Shown one piece after another: positions 36,164-45,565 of a stretch of DNA of 64,000 nucleotides. This DNA is from Helicobacter winghamensis ATCC BAA-430. Lineage in GTDB: Bacteria > Campylobacterota > Campylobacteria > Campylobacterales > Helicobacteraceae. A program made the position numbers and the translations under genes. Under the pieces are notes generated by a model that was not told the DNA's origin, made no database searches, and saw nothing but the letters and a program-made list of their open reading frames with translations. The stretch is taken from the NCBI RefSeq assembly GCF_028751035.1, contig NZ_CP063533.1:1116001-1180000 (forward strand). Direction: 5' to 3'. Each line of letters begins with the position of its first letter. The stretch's first letter is position 1.

Positions 36164-36923
36164 ACTTGACCTTTGGTGTATTTTTGACAAATTCTAGCAA
36201 ATCCTTGCTTGTGTAAAGATTTTTTGGAATCTTTTTTAAACAAATCTTAAAAATCTCTAAAGCCGTTTTGGAATCTTGCAAAGCGCGATGTAAATTTTGA
36301 TGATTAATCCCTAAAAACTCATTTAAAAAACCTAAAGAATAACGCGGTGCTTGCAATACTCTTTGTGCAAGTTTAATGGTGCAAAGGCGTGGATTATACA
36401 AATACCCAAACCCACATTTTTCTAGCGATTGGCTAAGAAAGTTATAGTCAAAATCCACATTATGCGCCACAAAAATACTATCACCTAAAAAGAGTTTAAA
36501 TTTCTCTAGCACACTTGCAAGCTTTGGGGCGTTTTCTAGCATTTGTGCGTTGATTCCTGTGATTTTTGTGATATATTCTGGAATCTCAGCATTAAACACA
36601 AAGGATTCAAAGCAATCAACAACTTTTCCATTACGCACTTTTAATGTGCCAATTTCAATAGGTGTATGCACACAAGGATTATGCCCATTTGTTTCGATAT
36701 CCACAATACAAAATGTTTCTTGCGCAATGGGCGTAATTTTTGGGCGAAAATAGATATTTTTATGCGCAATTTCAATAGGGATTCCGCTATTTTTAAAAAT
36801 CTCTAGCTCACTCTCCACATCACCAAATAGCCCAGCCACAGGCGATAGCAAAGTTAAAAGTTCATTTTTGCTTAAATGGCGTTTATTAAGAATTGCAAGG
36901 ATTTTATCATAGCGTTTTGGCAT
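36120..36923 (-). CDS. DnaQ-like 3'-5' exonuclease
   Basis: A 267-residue protein with a DEDDh exonuclease domain at about residues 70-235: FCIVDIETNGHNPCVHTPIE (exo I), ITGINAQMLENAPKL, FVAHNVDFDYNFLSQSLEK (exo II) and LHRALQDSKTALEIF (exo III, with His and Asp). An amino-terminal helical stretch of about 65 residues (ILNKRHLSKNELLTLLSPVAG) is extra and unassigned. It may be the proofreading subunit of DNA polymerase III or a separate repair exonuclease; sequence alone cannot decide. nspC begins inside its end. Confidence 0.85.
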   Translation of the reverse strand: MPKRYDKILAILNKRHLSKNELLTLLSPVAGLFGDVESELEIFKNSGIPIEIAHKNIYFRPKITPIAQETFCIVDIETNGHNPCVHTPIEIGTLKVRNGKVVDCFESFVFNAEIPEYITKITGINAQMLENAPKLASVLEKFKLFLGDSIFVAHNVDFDYNFLSQSLEKCGFGYLYNPRLCTIKLAQRVLQAPRYSLGFLNEFLGINHQNLHRALQDSKTALEIFKICLKKIPKNLYTSKDLLEFVKNTPKVKYATANTESKKNATP

Positions 36924-37002
36924 AAAATTCCATTTTTAAGAAAGTTTAAATGTAGAATTGTAGCAAAATGCTTTGTATCCATAAAACTTATGGCTTTTGC
37001 TA

Positions 37003-37248
37003 TCAGCATTTATTGCGCCCTGCACCATATTTAGCTTCCATTGCTTCTTTAAAAAATTCCTTTTGAGATTTTGGAATCTTATCTGGATGATTTTTCTTAA
37101 AATGCTCTAAGTATTTATCATAACTTGGCATTCCAACAAGCAAATGAAAAAAACGATCGGAACGCTGATAAAGCTTGTATAGACTAGAGAAAATCTTATC
37201 TCTCAGCCTATAATGCTTTTTATCCGTGTGTTGCAACCTGTCCTTCAT
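37003..37248 (-). CDS. YbdD/YjiX-family small protein
   Basis: An 81-residue basic protein of the YbdD/YjiX family, almost always encoded beside CstA or BtsT transporters and in E. coli cotranscribed with them. Family motifs are VGMPSYDKYLEHFKKNHPD and SQKEFFKEAMEAKYG. The ATG is inside the end of cstA (29-base overlap), so translation is probably coupled. Proposed to assist the transporter; molecular role unknown. Confidence 0.88.
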   Translation of the reverse strand: MKDRLQHTDKKHYRLRDKIFSSLYKLYQRSDRFFHLLVGMPSYDKYLEHFKKNHPDKIPKSQKEFFKEAMEAKYGAGRNKC

Positions 37249-39337
37249 AATCGCTAGCCTTTAAATAAGGGGATTCTGCAAGTGGAATCGTATTTTCACC
37301 CTTTGTGCATTGAATGCAAATTCTAATGGTTTGGATTAAAATCAAGCAAGTCACAAACATAAAAAACGCACACAAACTTGCGTTAATTAAATTATTTGTA
37401 GCAATGGTTGCAAATTTTTCCGCCAAGACTGGATCTACCGCTTCTACTGCTTTAGCGCTATTAATTTGCCAAAGCGCAATATGGCTTACCGCATCGTGAA
37501 TTTTCTCGCCATTTGCAGGAAGCAACTTTAAAATTCCTGCATAAAGCGTTGAGATTAAAACCCAAGCAGCAGGCAAAATCACAACCCACGCTTGCTTGCT
37601 TTTGCCCATTTTAAAAAGCACTGCAACTACAAGCAATAATGCCATTCCCGCAAGCATTTGATTGGATACACCAAAGAGCGTCCAAAGTGATTTCACACCA
37701 CCTTGTGGATCTGTTACCCCTTGATAAAGAATGTATCCCCAGCCTATAACACAAATCAAAGTCGCAATCACTCCCCAAAACATTGAATGGATATTGCCAA
37801 TAGGTTTATACACATTTCCTAGCACATCTTGCACCATAAAACGCCCTGCTCTAGTTCCAGCATCAACTGCAGTTAAAATAAACAATGCTTCAAACAAAAT
37901 CGCGAAATGATACCAAAACGCCATAGAACCTTGATTAAAGAGCGGAATCTCAGAAATAATCATTGCTAAACCAATGGCAAAGGTAGGCGCACCACCTGTT
38001 CGGCTTAAAATGCTATTTTCACCAATATTATTTGCCATTCCTAAAATCTCTTCTGGAGTAATTACAAAGCCAAAATTATTAATCGTTTGTGCCGCTATCG
38101 CTGCTGCTTGTGTAACATCAGTGATTCCTGCTGTGCCAAGCCCAGCAGGTGCAACATTGATAGAAAAATACAATCCCGGAGTTAAAATACAAGCTGCAAT
38201 TAATGCCATAACTGCAACTGCAGATTCCATCACCATTGAACCATATCCTACCATTCTAGCGTGCGATTCTTTTTCTAACATTTTTGGTGTAGTTCCACTA
38301 GAAATTAACGCGTGAAATCCACTAATCGCCCCACAAGCAATGGTAATAAATAAAAATGGAAAAAGTTGCCCACTAAATACAGGACCGCTTCCATCTACAA
38401 ATTTTGTTGTAGCTGGGAATTGAATATCAGGTGCTACAAATAAGATTCCAGCTGCCATTAATACAATCACACCAATCTTTAAAAATGTGCTTAAATAATC
38501 ACGAGGCGCAAGCAAGAACCAAACCGGCAATATTGCTGCAATAAAGCCATATCCAATCATAATGTAAGTAAGTGTTACAGGGCTTAGAGTAAAAATTTCT
38601 GCAAGTGCTGGATTTTCTGCCACTACTTGCCCATAATAAAGAGAAAGTATTAACAAAACAAAACCAATGATACTTGCTTCACCAATCTTGCCCGGACGCA
38701 AAAAGCGCATATGAATTCCCATATAAATTGCAATAGGAATCGTCATAGCAATTGTAAATAATCCCCAAGGCGATTCTGCCAAAGCATTAACAACAACCAA
38801 AGCCAAAATTGCAATAATAAGCATCATAATGCCTAAGATTCCAACCATTGCAATGCTTCCTACGCCTTTGCCAAGCTCTAGCTTAATAATTTCCCCTAAA
38901 GATTTTCCATTTCTACGCATAGATACAAATAAAACAGTGAAATCATGCACCGCTCCAGCTAAAACCACTCCAACAACAATCCAAATCATACTTGGCAAAT
39001 AACCCATTTGCGCTGCAAGAATAGGACCAACAAGCGGACCAGCACCAGCAATAGCTGCAAAATGATGTCCAAATAGCACAACTTTATTTGTTGGCACAAA
39101 ATCACGCCCATCATTTTGCGTTAAAGCAGGAGTTGCGCGATTATCATCTAATCCTAGCACTTTTTGTGCTATATACTTTGAATAGAAACGATAACCAATT
39201 GCATAAATACAAACTGCTGCAACAACAATCCAAACAGCAGAAATTTGCTCCCCTTTATGTAGGGCAAGCACACCAAAGCCCCACGCACCAATAAAGGCAA
39301 CAATTGCCCATATCACCATACTTAAAATTTTATTCAT
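37220..39337 (-). CDS. cstA: carbon starvation protein A, peptide/pyruvate transporter family
   Basis: Large inner-membrane transporter of 705 residues with around 16-18 hydrophobic segments. Signatures are FVPTNKVVLFGHHFAAIAGA, GPLVGPILAAQMGYLPSMIW, SGFHALISSGTTPKMLEKES and DAGTRAGRFMVQDVLG. In E. coli and Campylobacter, CstA relatives take up peptides or pyruvate; which applies here is open. AAGGGAG before the ATG. Upstream has its own TATAAT; downstream it is coupled to the YbdD-like gene. Confidence 0.95.
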   Translation of the reverse strand: MNKILSMVIWAIVAFIGAWGFGVLALHKGEQISAVWIVVAAVCIYAIGYRFYSKYIAQKVLGLDDNRATPALTQNDGRDFVPTNKVVLFGHHFAAIAGAGPLVGPILAAQMGYLPSMIWIVVGVVLAGAVHDFTVLFVSMRRNGKSLGEIIKLELGKGVGSIAMVGILGIMMLIIAILALVVVNALAESPWGLFTIAMTIPIAIYMGIHMRFLRPGKIGEASIIGFVLLILSLYYGQVVAENPALAEIFTLSPVTLTYIMIGYGFIAAILPVWFLLAPRDYLSTFLKIGVIVLMAAGILFVAPDIQFPATTKFVDGSGPVFSGQLFPFLFITIACGAISGFHALISSGTTPKMLEKESHARMVGYGSMVMESAVAVMALIAACILTPGLYFSINVAPAGLGTAGITDVTQAAAIAAQTINNFGFVITPEEILGMANNIGENSILSRTGGAPTFAIGLAMIISEIPLFNQGSMAFWYHFAILFEALFILTAVDAGTRAGRFMVQDVLGNVYKPIGNIHSMFWGVIATLICVIGWGYILYQGVTDPQGGVKSLWTLFGVSNQMLAGMALLLVVAVLFKMGKSKQAWVVILPAAWVLISTLYAGILKLLPANGEKIHDAVSHIALWQINSAKAVEAVDPVLAEKFATIATNNLINASLCAFFMFVTCLILIQTIRICIQCTKGENTIPLAESPYLKASDYEGQVATHG

Positions 39338-39376
39338 AAAACTCCCTTGAAATTAACTTAAAAAATAAGTGTGGCT

Positions 39377-39382
39377 ATTATA
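39377..39382 (-). promoter_or_regulatory. putative -10 box for cstA-ybdD
   Basis: TATAAT on the minus strand, preceded by TATA, 40 bases before the cstA ATG. Confidence 0.45.
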
Positions 39383-39520
39383 TATTTTTATTTTGCAATA
39401 ACAGGGCAAAAAGTAAAATTTAGACAATTTTGTGTTTCTTTTTGAAAATTTTATTTAAATAATGTTTATTTTTTACTCAAATTTCTGCAGAATACAACCC
39501 CTAAAACACTCCAAGAAATC

Positions 39521-40543
39521 TTAGAAACGCTTGTAATTGTGGATAAACTCCACAAGAGCAATAGCATTCTCACGCGGTAAATCTGGTAACATTCCGTGCC
39601 CCAAGTTAAAAATATGCGCACTTCCTTGCATAAGATCTAAAATCTCTTTTGCGCCCTTTAACATAGAATCTTTTGCATAAATTCTACAAGGTTCTAAATT
39701 CCCCTGCAAGACATACTTGCTACCTAGTTTTTCTTTTGCCGAGCTTAAAGGCGTGCTCCAATCTACACCAAAAACATCAAAATTCCCATCAATTCTATCT
39801 AAAAATCCAGAGATTCCCTTAGGAAATAAAATCACGGGAATATGTGGATATTTATCCTTAATAAAATCTGCAATTTCTTTGCAATACTTCCAGCCAAATT
39901 CCAAATAAGCATCTTGCTCTAATGCGCTAGCCCAAGAATCAAAAACCATCACAGCATTAACGCCTGCTTTAATTTGATATTCCAAATAATACTTTAAATT
40001 ATATGTAATTTTCTGTAAAATTTCGTGTAAGAATTTAGGATTTTGATAAAGCATTTTTTTTGACTTTACATAAGTTTTACTGCCTTCTCCTTCAATCATA
40101 TAAGTAGCAAGTGTCCAAGGCGCGCCACAAAATCCAATTAATGCCTTATCCTTAGCCAATTTTTGACGCGTTAAAGAGATAGTTTCATAGACATAACTAA
40201 GCTTTTCATAAGCATTATCACTAAGCTTTATTAAGTCTTGTGTGCTACTAATAGGGTTTGCAAACTTCGGACCTTCCCCTGCAAAAAATCCTAAATCCAT
40301 TCCCATTTCAAGAGGAATTACCAAAATATCACTAAATAAAATCGCTGCATCAACATTTAAAATCTCCACAGGCTGTAAAGTAACTTCTGAAGCAAGTTTT
40401 GGATTCTTACAAAGGGAGAGAAAATCCCCTGCTTGTTTGCGCACTTCTTTGTATTCACTCAAATACCTCCCAGCTTGACGCATAAACCAAACAGGCGTAT
40501 AAGGTGTGTGTTTTTTAAAGCAAGCATCAATAAAAACCATCAT
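39521..40543 (-). CDS. hemE: uroporphyrinogen decarboxylase
   Basis: Converts uroporphyrinogen III to coproporphyrinogen III in the cytosol. The 340 residues show [19 protein letters not shown] near the start (signature 1), [34 protein letters not shown] (signature 2), [17 protein letters not shown] and [16 protein letters not shown]. Two consecutive ATGs exist; the second (40540) is slightly better spaced from AAAGGA. Monocistronic, divergent from secA. Confidence 0.96.
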   Translation of the reverse strand: MMVFIDACFKKHTPYTPVWFMRQAGRYLSEYKEVRKQAGDFLSLCKNPKLASEVTLQPVEILNVDAAILFSDILVIPLEMGMDLGFFAGEGPKFANPISSTQDLIKLSDNAYEKLSYVYETISLTRQKLAKDKALIGFCGAPWTLATYMIEGEGSKTYVKSKKMLYQNPKFLHEILQKITYNLKYYLEYQIKAGVNAVMVFDSWASALEQDAYLEFGWKYCKEIADFIKDKYPHIPVILFPKGISGFLDRIDGNFDVFGVDWSTPLSSAKEKLGSKYVLQGNLEPCRIYAKDSMLKGAKEILDLMQGSAHIFNLGHGMLPDLPRENAIALVEFIHNYKRF

Positions 40544-40599
40544 TTTCCTTTATTTACAAAAATCTTTTGTATTTTATCTAAGTAACATAGCATTTATGC

Positions 40600-40605
40600 T
40601 AAAAT
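40600..40605 (+). promoter_or_regulatory. putative -10 box for secA
   Basis: TAAAAT preceded by TTATGC (extended -10 like), 60 bases before the secA start; first element of the secA-LolC/E-radical SAM run. Confidence 0.35.
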
Positions 40606-40664
40606 CTGCAATTTAATTCACCCATTTTTAAATTTTTCTAAATTTTTGTTTAAAGGTTAAATTT

Positions 40665-43229
40665 ATGATTTTAGAGCTTGCAAAAAAGATTTTTAGCAAT
40701 AAAAACGATCGCTTAGTAGGACATTATCGTAAGGAAATCCGCAAGATTAATGCTCTTGAAGAGAAGTATCAAAGCCTAAGCGATACAGAGCTTAAAACTG
40801 CTTTTAATACGCTAAAACAGCAAGTTCAAACTGCTAATAATCCACAATCTATGCTCAATAAAGCCCTTTATGATTCCTTTGCAATTACAAGAGAAGCAAG
40901 CAAAAGAGTGCTAAATATGCGCCATTTTGATGTGCAATTAATAGGTGGTATAGTGCTACACGAAGGCAAAATTGCCGAGATGAAAACCGGAGAGGGAAAA
41001 ACACTTGTTGCTACACTGCCTGTGTGCCTAAATGCGATGGTAGGCAAAAGCGTGCATATTGTAACTGTTAATGATTACCTAGCACAAAGAGATGCGGAGC
41101 TTATGCGCCCACTTTATGAGTTTTTAGGCTATTCTGTTGGAATCATTCTTAGTGGAAATTACGATGAAACAAACCGCCTAGCACAATATTCTTGCGATAT
41201 TGTTTATGGCACAAACAATGAATTTGGCTTTGATTATTTGCGCGATAATATGAAATACGATTACAACCAAAAAGTGCAAAAACACCATCACTTTGCAATT
41301 GTTGATGAAGTGGATTCTATTTTAATTGATGAAGCACGCACGCCTTTAATTATCTCAGGTCCAGCAAATCGCACACTAGATAATTACAAGCTTGCAAATG
41401 AAGTTGCTTTAAAACTTAAAGAAGAAACGCATTACATAATTGATGAAAAAAACCGCACGATAATGCTAACTGAAGTCGGAATTAGCGAGGCTGAAAAGCT
41501 CTTTAAAATCGACAATCTTTATAGTGTTGAAAATGCAATTTTAGCCCACCATCTTGACCAAGCCCTAAAAGCAAACAAACTTTTTAAAATTGACAAAGAC
41601 TATGTATTGCGTGATGGAGAAGTTATAATTGTAGATGAATTTACAGGGCGCTTGAGTGAAGGCAGACGCTTTAGCGAAGGTTTGCACCAAGCTTTAGAGG
41701 CAAAAGAGGGAGTGCAAATCAAAGAAGAATCCCAAACCCTAGCAGATATTACCTATCAAAACTATTTTAGATTCTATGAAAAACTTGCAGGAATGACAGG
41801 AACAGCACAAACCGAAGCAAGCGAGTTTTTACAAATCTACAATCTTGATGTTATTTCTATCCCTACAAATATTCCAATTCAGCGTAAAGATTTAAATGAT
41901 TTAATCTATAAAACAGAAGTAGAAAAGTTTAAAGCACTCACACAAAAAATAGTAGAATTACATAAAAATGGACAACCCATTCTTGTTGGAACAGCTTCTA
42001 TTGAAAAGAGTGAGAAACTCCACGAATTGCTTAAAAAAGAGCGGATTCCACATTCTGTTCTTAACGCAAAACAACACGCAAAAGAAGCAGAAATTATTAA
42101 AGATGCAGGCAAAAAAGGGGCAGTAACTATTGCTACAAATATGGCAGGACGCGGTGTGGATATTAAAATTGATGATGAAGTGCGCGCATTAGGCGGGCTT
42201 TATATCATTGGCACAGAACGCCACGAATCAAGACGCATTGATAATCAATTAAGGGGAAGAAGCGGTAGGCAAGGAGATCCCGGCACAAGTCAATTTTATC
42301 TAAGCTTAGAAGATTCCTTGTTGCGCATTTTTGGAAGCGATAAAATTAAAAATATTATGGATAAGCTAGGGCTTGATGAAGGAGAGCATATAGAATCCAA
42401 ACTTGTAACGCGGTCTGTGGAAAATGCACAAAAAAAGGTAGAGTCTATGCACTTTGAAGCAAGAAAACATTTGCTAGAATATGATGATGTGGCAAATGAG
42501 CAAAGAAAAGCAATTTATCGCGCACGCAATGAGCTTTTAGATCCAGAATACAATATCTCCCACAAAATCATTGAAAACCGCCAAGACTCCATTAAACTAC
42601 TTTTGCAAAGATGTGAAGTTTTTAGCGATGATGATAATCTTGAACTACTTTGCGCCCAAGCACAAGAAGATTTTAATATCCAACTCAACCAAGAAAATTT
42701 AAAAGAATACTTTAAAAACAATAATAACTTTGAAGCCTATATTGAAGAAGCTTTAATCCGTGATTATGAAGCAAAAATGCAGCACATTGATCCAAAAACA
42801 CGCAGCGAGATTGAAAAACTAGTCTATCTTCAAACACTAGATAACCTATGGCGAGAACATTTATATGTAATGGACAATCTAAAAACTGGAATCGGATTGC
42901 GCGGATACAACCAAAAAGATCCTTTAGTGGAATACAAAAAAGAAAGCTACAATCTCTTTGTTGAACTTATTGAACAAATTAAATACACAGCAATTAAAAT
43001 GCTCCAAAAAGTGCAATTAAGAGCAACAGACAATACAGAACAAACTAAAGCCGCGCGCCAAAAGCTTGCCAATTCTACAAAAAATACTCAAGCCACACAG
43101 CCAAAAGCACCAGTTTTTAAAGGCAGACCTGTCAGAAATGAACCTTGCCCTTGCGGAAGTGGCAAAAAATACAAAGATTGTTGCGGAAAAAGCGGACCAA
43201 AAAGTGGTGAACTAGCAAGAAAAGCATAA
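40665..43229 (+). CDS. secA: preprotein translocase ATPase SecA
   Basis: Motor of the Sec export pathway at the inner membrane. The 854 residues show Walker [15 protein letters not shown] near 104, [19 protein letters not shown] (DEAD-type Walker B), [45 protein letters not shown] and the carboxy-terminal SEC-C zinc motif [16 protein letters not shown]. It is followed after six bases by the LolC/E-like permease gene, so export and lipoprotein release may share a transcript. Confidence 0.97.
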   Translation: MILELAKKIFSNKNDRLVGHYRKEIRKINALEEKYQSLSDTELKTAFNTLKQQVQTANNPQSMLNKALYDSFAITREASKRVLNMRHFDVQLIGGIVLHEGKIAEMKTGEGKTLVATLPVCLNAMVGKSVHIVTVNDYLAQRDAELMRPLYEFLGYSVGIILSGNYDETNRLAQYSCDIVYGTNNEFGFDYLRDNMKYDYNQKVQKHHHFAIVDEVDSILIDEARTPLIISGPANRTLDNYKLANEVALKLKEETHYIIDEKNRTIMLTEVGISEAEKLFKIDNLYSVENAILAHHLDQALKANKLFKIDKDYVLRDGEVIIVDEFTGRLSEGRRFSEGLHQALEAKEGVQIKEESQTLADITYQNYFRFYEKLAGMTGTAQTEASEFLQIYNLDVISIPTNIPIQRKDLNDLIYKTEVEKFKALTQKIVELHKNGQPILVGTASIEKSEKLHELLKKERIPHSVLNAKQHAKEAEIIKDAGKKGAVTIATNMAGRGVDIKIDDEVRALGGLYIIGTERHESRRIDNQLRGRSGRQGDPGTSQFYLSLEDSLLRIFGSDKIKNIMDKLGLDEGEHIESKLVTRSVENAQKKVESMHFEARKHLLEYDDVANEQRKAIYRARNELLDPEYNISHKIIENRQDSIKLLLQRCEVFSDDDNLELLCAQAQEDFNIQLNQENLKEYFKNNNNFEAYIEEALIRDYEAKMQHIDPKTRSEIEKLVYLQTLDNLWREHLYVMDNLKTGIGLRGYNQKDPLVEYKKESYNLFVELIEQIKYTAIKMLQKVQLRATDNTEQTKAARQKLANSTKNTQATQPKAPVFKGRPVRNEPCPCGSGKKYKDCCGKSGPKSGELARKA

Positions 43230-43235
43230 TCTAAA

Positions 43236-44474
43236 ATGTTAAAGCAAAGTTTAGTTGCCTATCTTGTGCACCGCTATTTACGCTTTAATAAGGCGCAACC
43301 TTTCATTTCAATTACCGCAATTTTAGCATTTTTAGGCGTTAGCATTGGCGTTATGGTGCTAATTGTTGCAATGGCTTTAATGAATGGTTTTGATAAAGAA
43401 TTTGAACGCAAATTATTTATTATGAATTACCCCATAACGATGGTAAGTGCTGGCTTTGATAGCCCAAATGAAGAGCTTTTAGCAGATTTAGAAAATAACT
43501 TTAAGCATCTAAAATTTAGCCCTTTTATCCAAACACAAGCCCTATCAAAATCTAATGATAGCATTGAAGGAGCAGCCGTTTTTGGCGTGGATTTTGCGCG
43601 AGAGAGTGCAATTAATCCTGTATTTAGTGAAGCCTTGCTTGCCACAGAGCGTAATTTTGAAAAAAGGCTTGGTGAAACCTACGCACCCAAAACTTTTCAA
43701 ATCATCATAGGCAAAACACTTCAAGAGCAGTTTCACTTACATTTTAACTCTAATTTACTTTTGATTTTTACGCAATTTAGCCCAACAGCAATAAGTCTAA
43801 CCCCCACAATGAAACGCTTTAATGTCGTGGGAGTGTTTAATTCTGGGCTCGTTGCTTATGATAAAAGCTATATTTACACAACCCTAGACGCCTTACGCAC
43901 AATCAAAACAATGCCACAAGGCGTGTATGATGGAATCCATATCTACTCTAAAAATCCCCAAAAAGATATTATCGCTTTAAAAGAAAAATATCCTTATATG
44001 CATTTTGTCGGCTGGTGGGAACAAAATGGCAATTTCTTTGCAGCTTTAGAACTAGAAAAGCGCGCATTATTTATCGTGCTTATGCTAATTATTCTAGTAG
44101 CATCTCTTAATATCATTAGCTCACTTTTGATGACTGTGATGAATCGCAGAAAAGAAATTGCCCTACTTTTAACAATGGGGACAAGCGCAAAAGAAATTAA
44201 AAAAACCTTTCTCTATTTAGGCAACTTTATTGGAATTAGTGGAATCCTAGTTGGTGGAATCTTGGCAGGTATCATTCTTTTTATTCTCGCAAACTTTCCT
44301 ATTATCTCTTTGCCTGCTGATGTTTATGGTAGCGATAAACTCCCTTTAGATTTGTCTTTAATTGACTTAGCCTCTATTCTTATAGGTTCTTTTATTATCG
44401 TGTTTTTATCCTCATACTACCCGGCAAAAAAGGCAACGCAAATTGATCCCTTGCAAGTTTTACGCAATGAGTAA
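43236..44474 (+). CDS. LolC/LolE-like ABC transporter permease
   Basis: Inner-membrane FtsX/MacB-type permease of 412 residues, like LolC/LolE, which detach lipoproteins for transport to the outer membrane. There is one amino-terminal helix (ISITAILAFLGVSIGVMVLI, with the preceding VHRYLR typical of LolC/E), a periplasmic domain of about 200 residues, and three carboxy-terminal helices (ALFIVLMLIILVASLNIISS, GNFIGISGILVGGILAGI, LASILIGSFIIVFLSSYYP). The LolD-type ATPase is not in the window. Overlaps the radical SAM gene by eight bases. Confidence 0.88.
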   Translation: MLKQSLVAYLVHRYLRFNKAQPFISITAILAFLGVSIGVMVLIVAMALMNGFDKEFERKLFIMNYPITMVSAGFDSPNEELLADLENNFKHLKFSPFIQTQALSKSNDSIEGAAVFGVDFARESAINPVFSEALLATERNFEKRLGETYAPKTFQIIIGKTLQEQFHLHFNSNLLLIFTQFSPTAISLTPTMKRFNVVGVFNSGLVAYDKSYIYTTLDALRTIKTMPQGVYDGIHIYSKNPQKDIIALKEKYPYMHFVGWWEQNGNFFAALELEKRALFIVLMLIILVASLNIISSLLMTVMNRRKEIALLLTMGTSAKEIKKTFLYLGNFIGISGILVGGILAGIILFILANFPIISLPADVYGSDKLPLDLSLIDLASILIGSFIIVFLSSYYPAKKATQIDPLQVLRNE

Positions 44475-45339
44475 GGCTTGCAAAAAATTTGAAAAAATCT
44501 TCATAGAAATCACAAATTTTTGCGGTTTAGATTGTAGTTTTTGCACACCAAAAAAGGAAGCAAAAGTTACAATGCCACTGAAGCTTTTTAGCAAAATTGC
44601 ACAAGAAATCTCCCCCTATACAAAACTTTGTGCCTTACACATTTTAGGAGATCCTTTAAACATCAATCCCTTAAAAGACTATTTAGATTCCGCGCAAGAT
44701 TTAAACCTTGATATTACCACAAGTGGTTTTTTTCTAAATACACACAATATTACTCTTTTATTAACACATAAAAATATCCACCAAATCAATATCTCTCTAA
44801 CAAGCGCACTTTATCAAAGGCAACCCGTAGCATTAGAATCCTATCTCCAAAAAATCCTAGAACTCTGTCAAAAACACCAAGCAATGCAAAGTGAAAAGTT
44901 TATTAATCTAAGATTATGGAATCTAAAACCAAATCTCACAGCACCACAGCGCAATACGCGCATTTATGAAGCCTTGCAAAAACATTTTAATCTATCCTCC
45001 ATATCTCCACTTAAAACACGCCTTGCTTATAAAATCCACTTAGTTGGCGCACCTTTTTTTGACTGGGTAGATACAAACAATCTAGAAAAACAAACAAAAG
45101 GATTTTGTTATGGAGCTAACAAACAACTTGGAATCCTTTGCGATGGCAGAGTTGTGCCGTGCTGTTTTGATACCCAAGGTGCTATCACGCTAGGAAATCT
45201 ACAAAAACAAAGCTTTATAAATATATTAAACTCTAAACGCAGAATAGATTTGGTAAATCATTTTAACAACAACAAACGCATTGAAAGCTTCTGTCAAGCT
45301 TGTAAATATCCAGAATACCTTAGAAACAAAGCGCCTTAA
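44467..45339 (+). CDS. radical SAM/SPASM domain protein, function unknown
   Basis: A 290-residue iron-sulfur enzyme. The radical SAM motif is CGLDCSFC (CxxxCxxC) in KIFIEITNFCGLDCSFCTPK near residue 20; LHILGDPLNINPLKDY is the GDP-type strand that follows. The carboxy part has SPASM-like cysteines: GFCYGANKQLGILCDGRVVP, then CCFD, and CQACKYPEYLR at the end, which may hold an auxiliary 4Fe-4S cluster. Such enzymes modify peptides, tRNA or metabolites; no substrate peptide gene is adjacent, so no function is assigned. The ATG at 44467 overlaps the permease stop; a TTG at 44443 is in frame but less likely. Confidence 0.85.
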   Translation: MSKACKKFEKIFIEITNFCGLDCSFCTPKKEAKVTMPLKLFSKIAQEISPYTKLCALHILGDPLNINPLKDYLDSAQDLNLDITTSGFFLNTHNITLLLTHKNIHQINISLTSALYQRQPVALESYLQKILELCQKHQAMQSEKFINLRLWNLKPNLTAPQRNTRIYEALQKHFNLSSISPLKTRLAYKIHLVGAPFFDWVDTNNLEKQTKGFCYGANKQLGILCDGRVVPCCFDTQGAITLGNLQKQSFINILNSKRRIDLVNHFNNNKRIESFCQACKYPEYLRNKAP

Positions 45340-45408
45340 ATACGGAATCCAAAATACCAAATCCGATTCCAACTTCTAGTATTCTACATTCTTACAAAAT
45401 AACTTAGT

Positions 45409-45500
45409 CTTTTAGAATTTTAAATTTTCCAAATAAGAAAAGACAACCTAAAATTGCAAGCTTACTTCCTTGCTATCTGTAAAATTTAAAATTCTAAAAG
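45409..45500. repeat. 20-bp perfect inverted repeat around a 52-base structured spacer
   Basis: 45409-45428 is the exact reverse complement of 45481-45500 (each contains TTTTAGAATTTTAAATTTT or its complement). Within the spacer, GCAAG and CTTGC can form an inner stem. It lies in the 226-base gap between the radical SAM gene and the convergent Dcu gene. Could be a termination structure, a small mobile-element relic or a structured RNA. Confidence 0.8.
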
Positions 45501-45532
45501 GCTTATTTAAAAATGAAGAGAGAAATAATTAT

Positions 45533-45561
45533 AAAGCTACCCCAAAAAAAAAGGGGGGGAA
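45533..45561 (-). terminator. hairpin after the Dcu carrier gene
   Basis: On the minus strand, AAAGCT and CCCC pair with GGGG and AGCTTT around a T9 loop, immediately after the dcu stop codon at 45566. The plus strand here shows AGCTACCCC, A9, then G7 and AAGCTTT. The G7/C7 homopolymer makes the stem slightly bulged. Confidence 0.5.
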
Positions 45562-45565
45562 GCTT

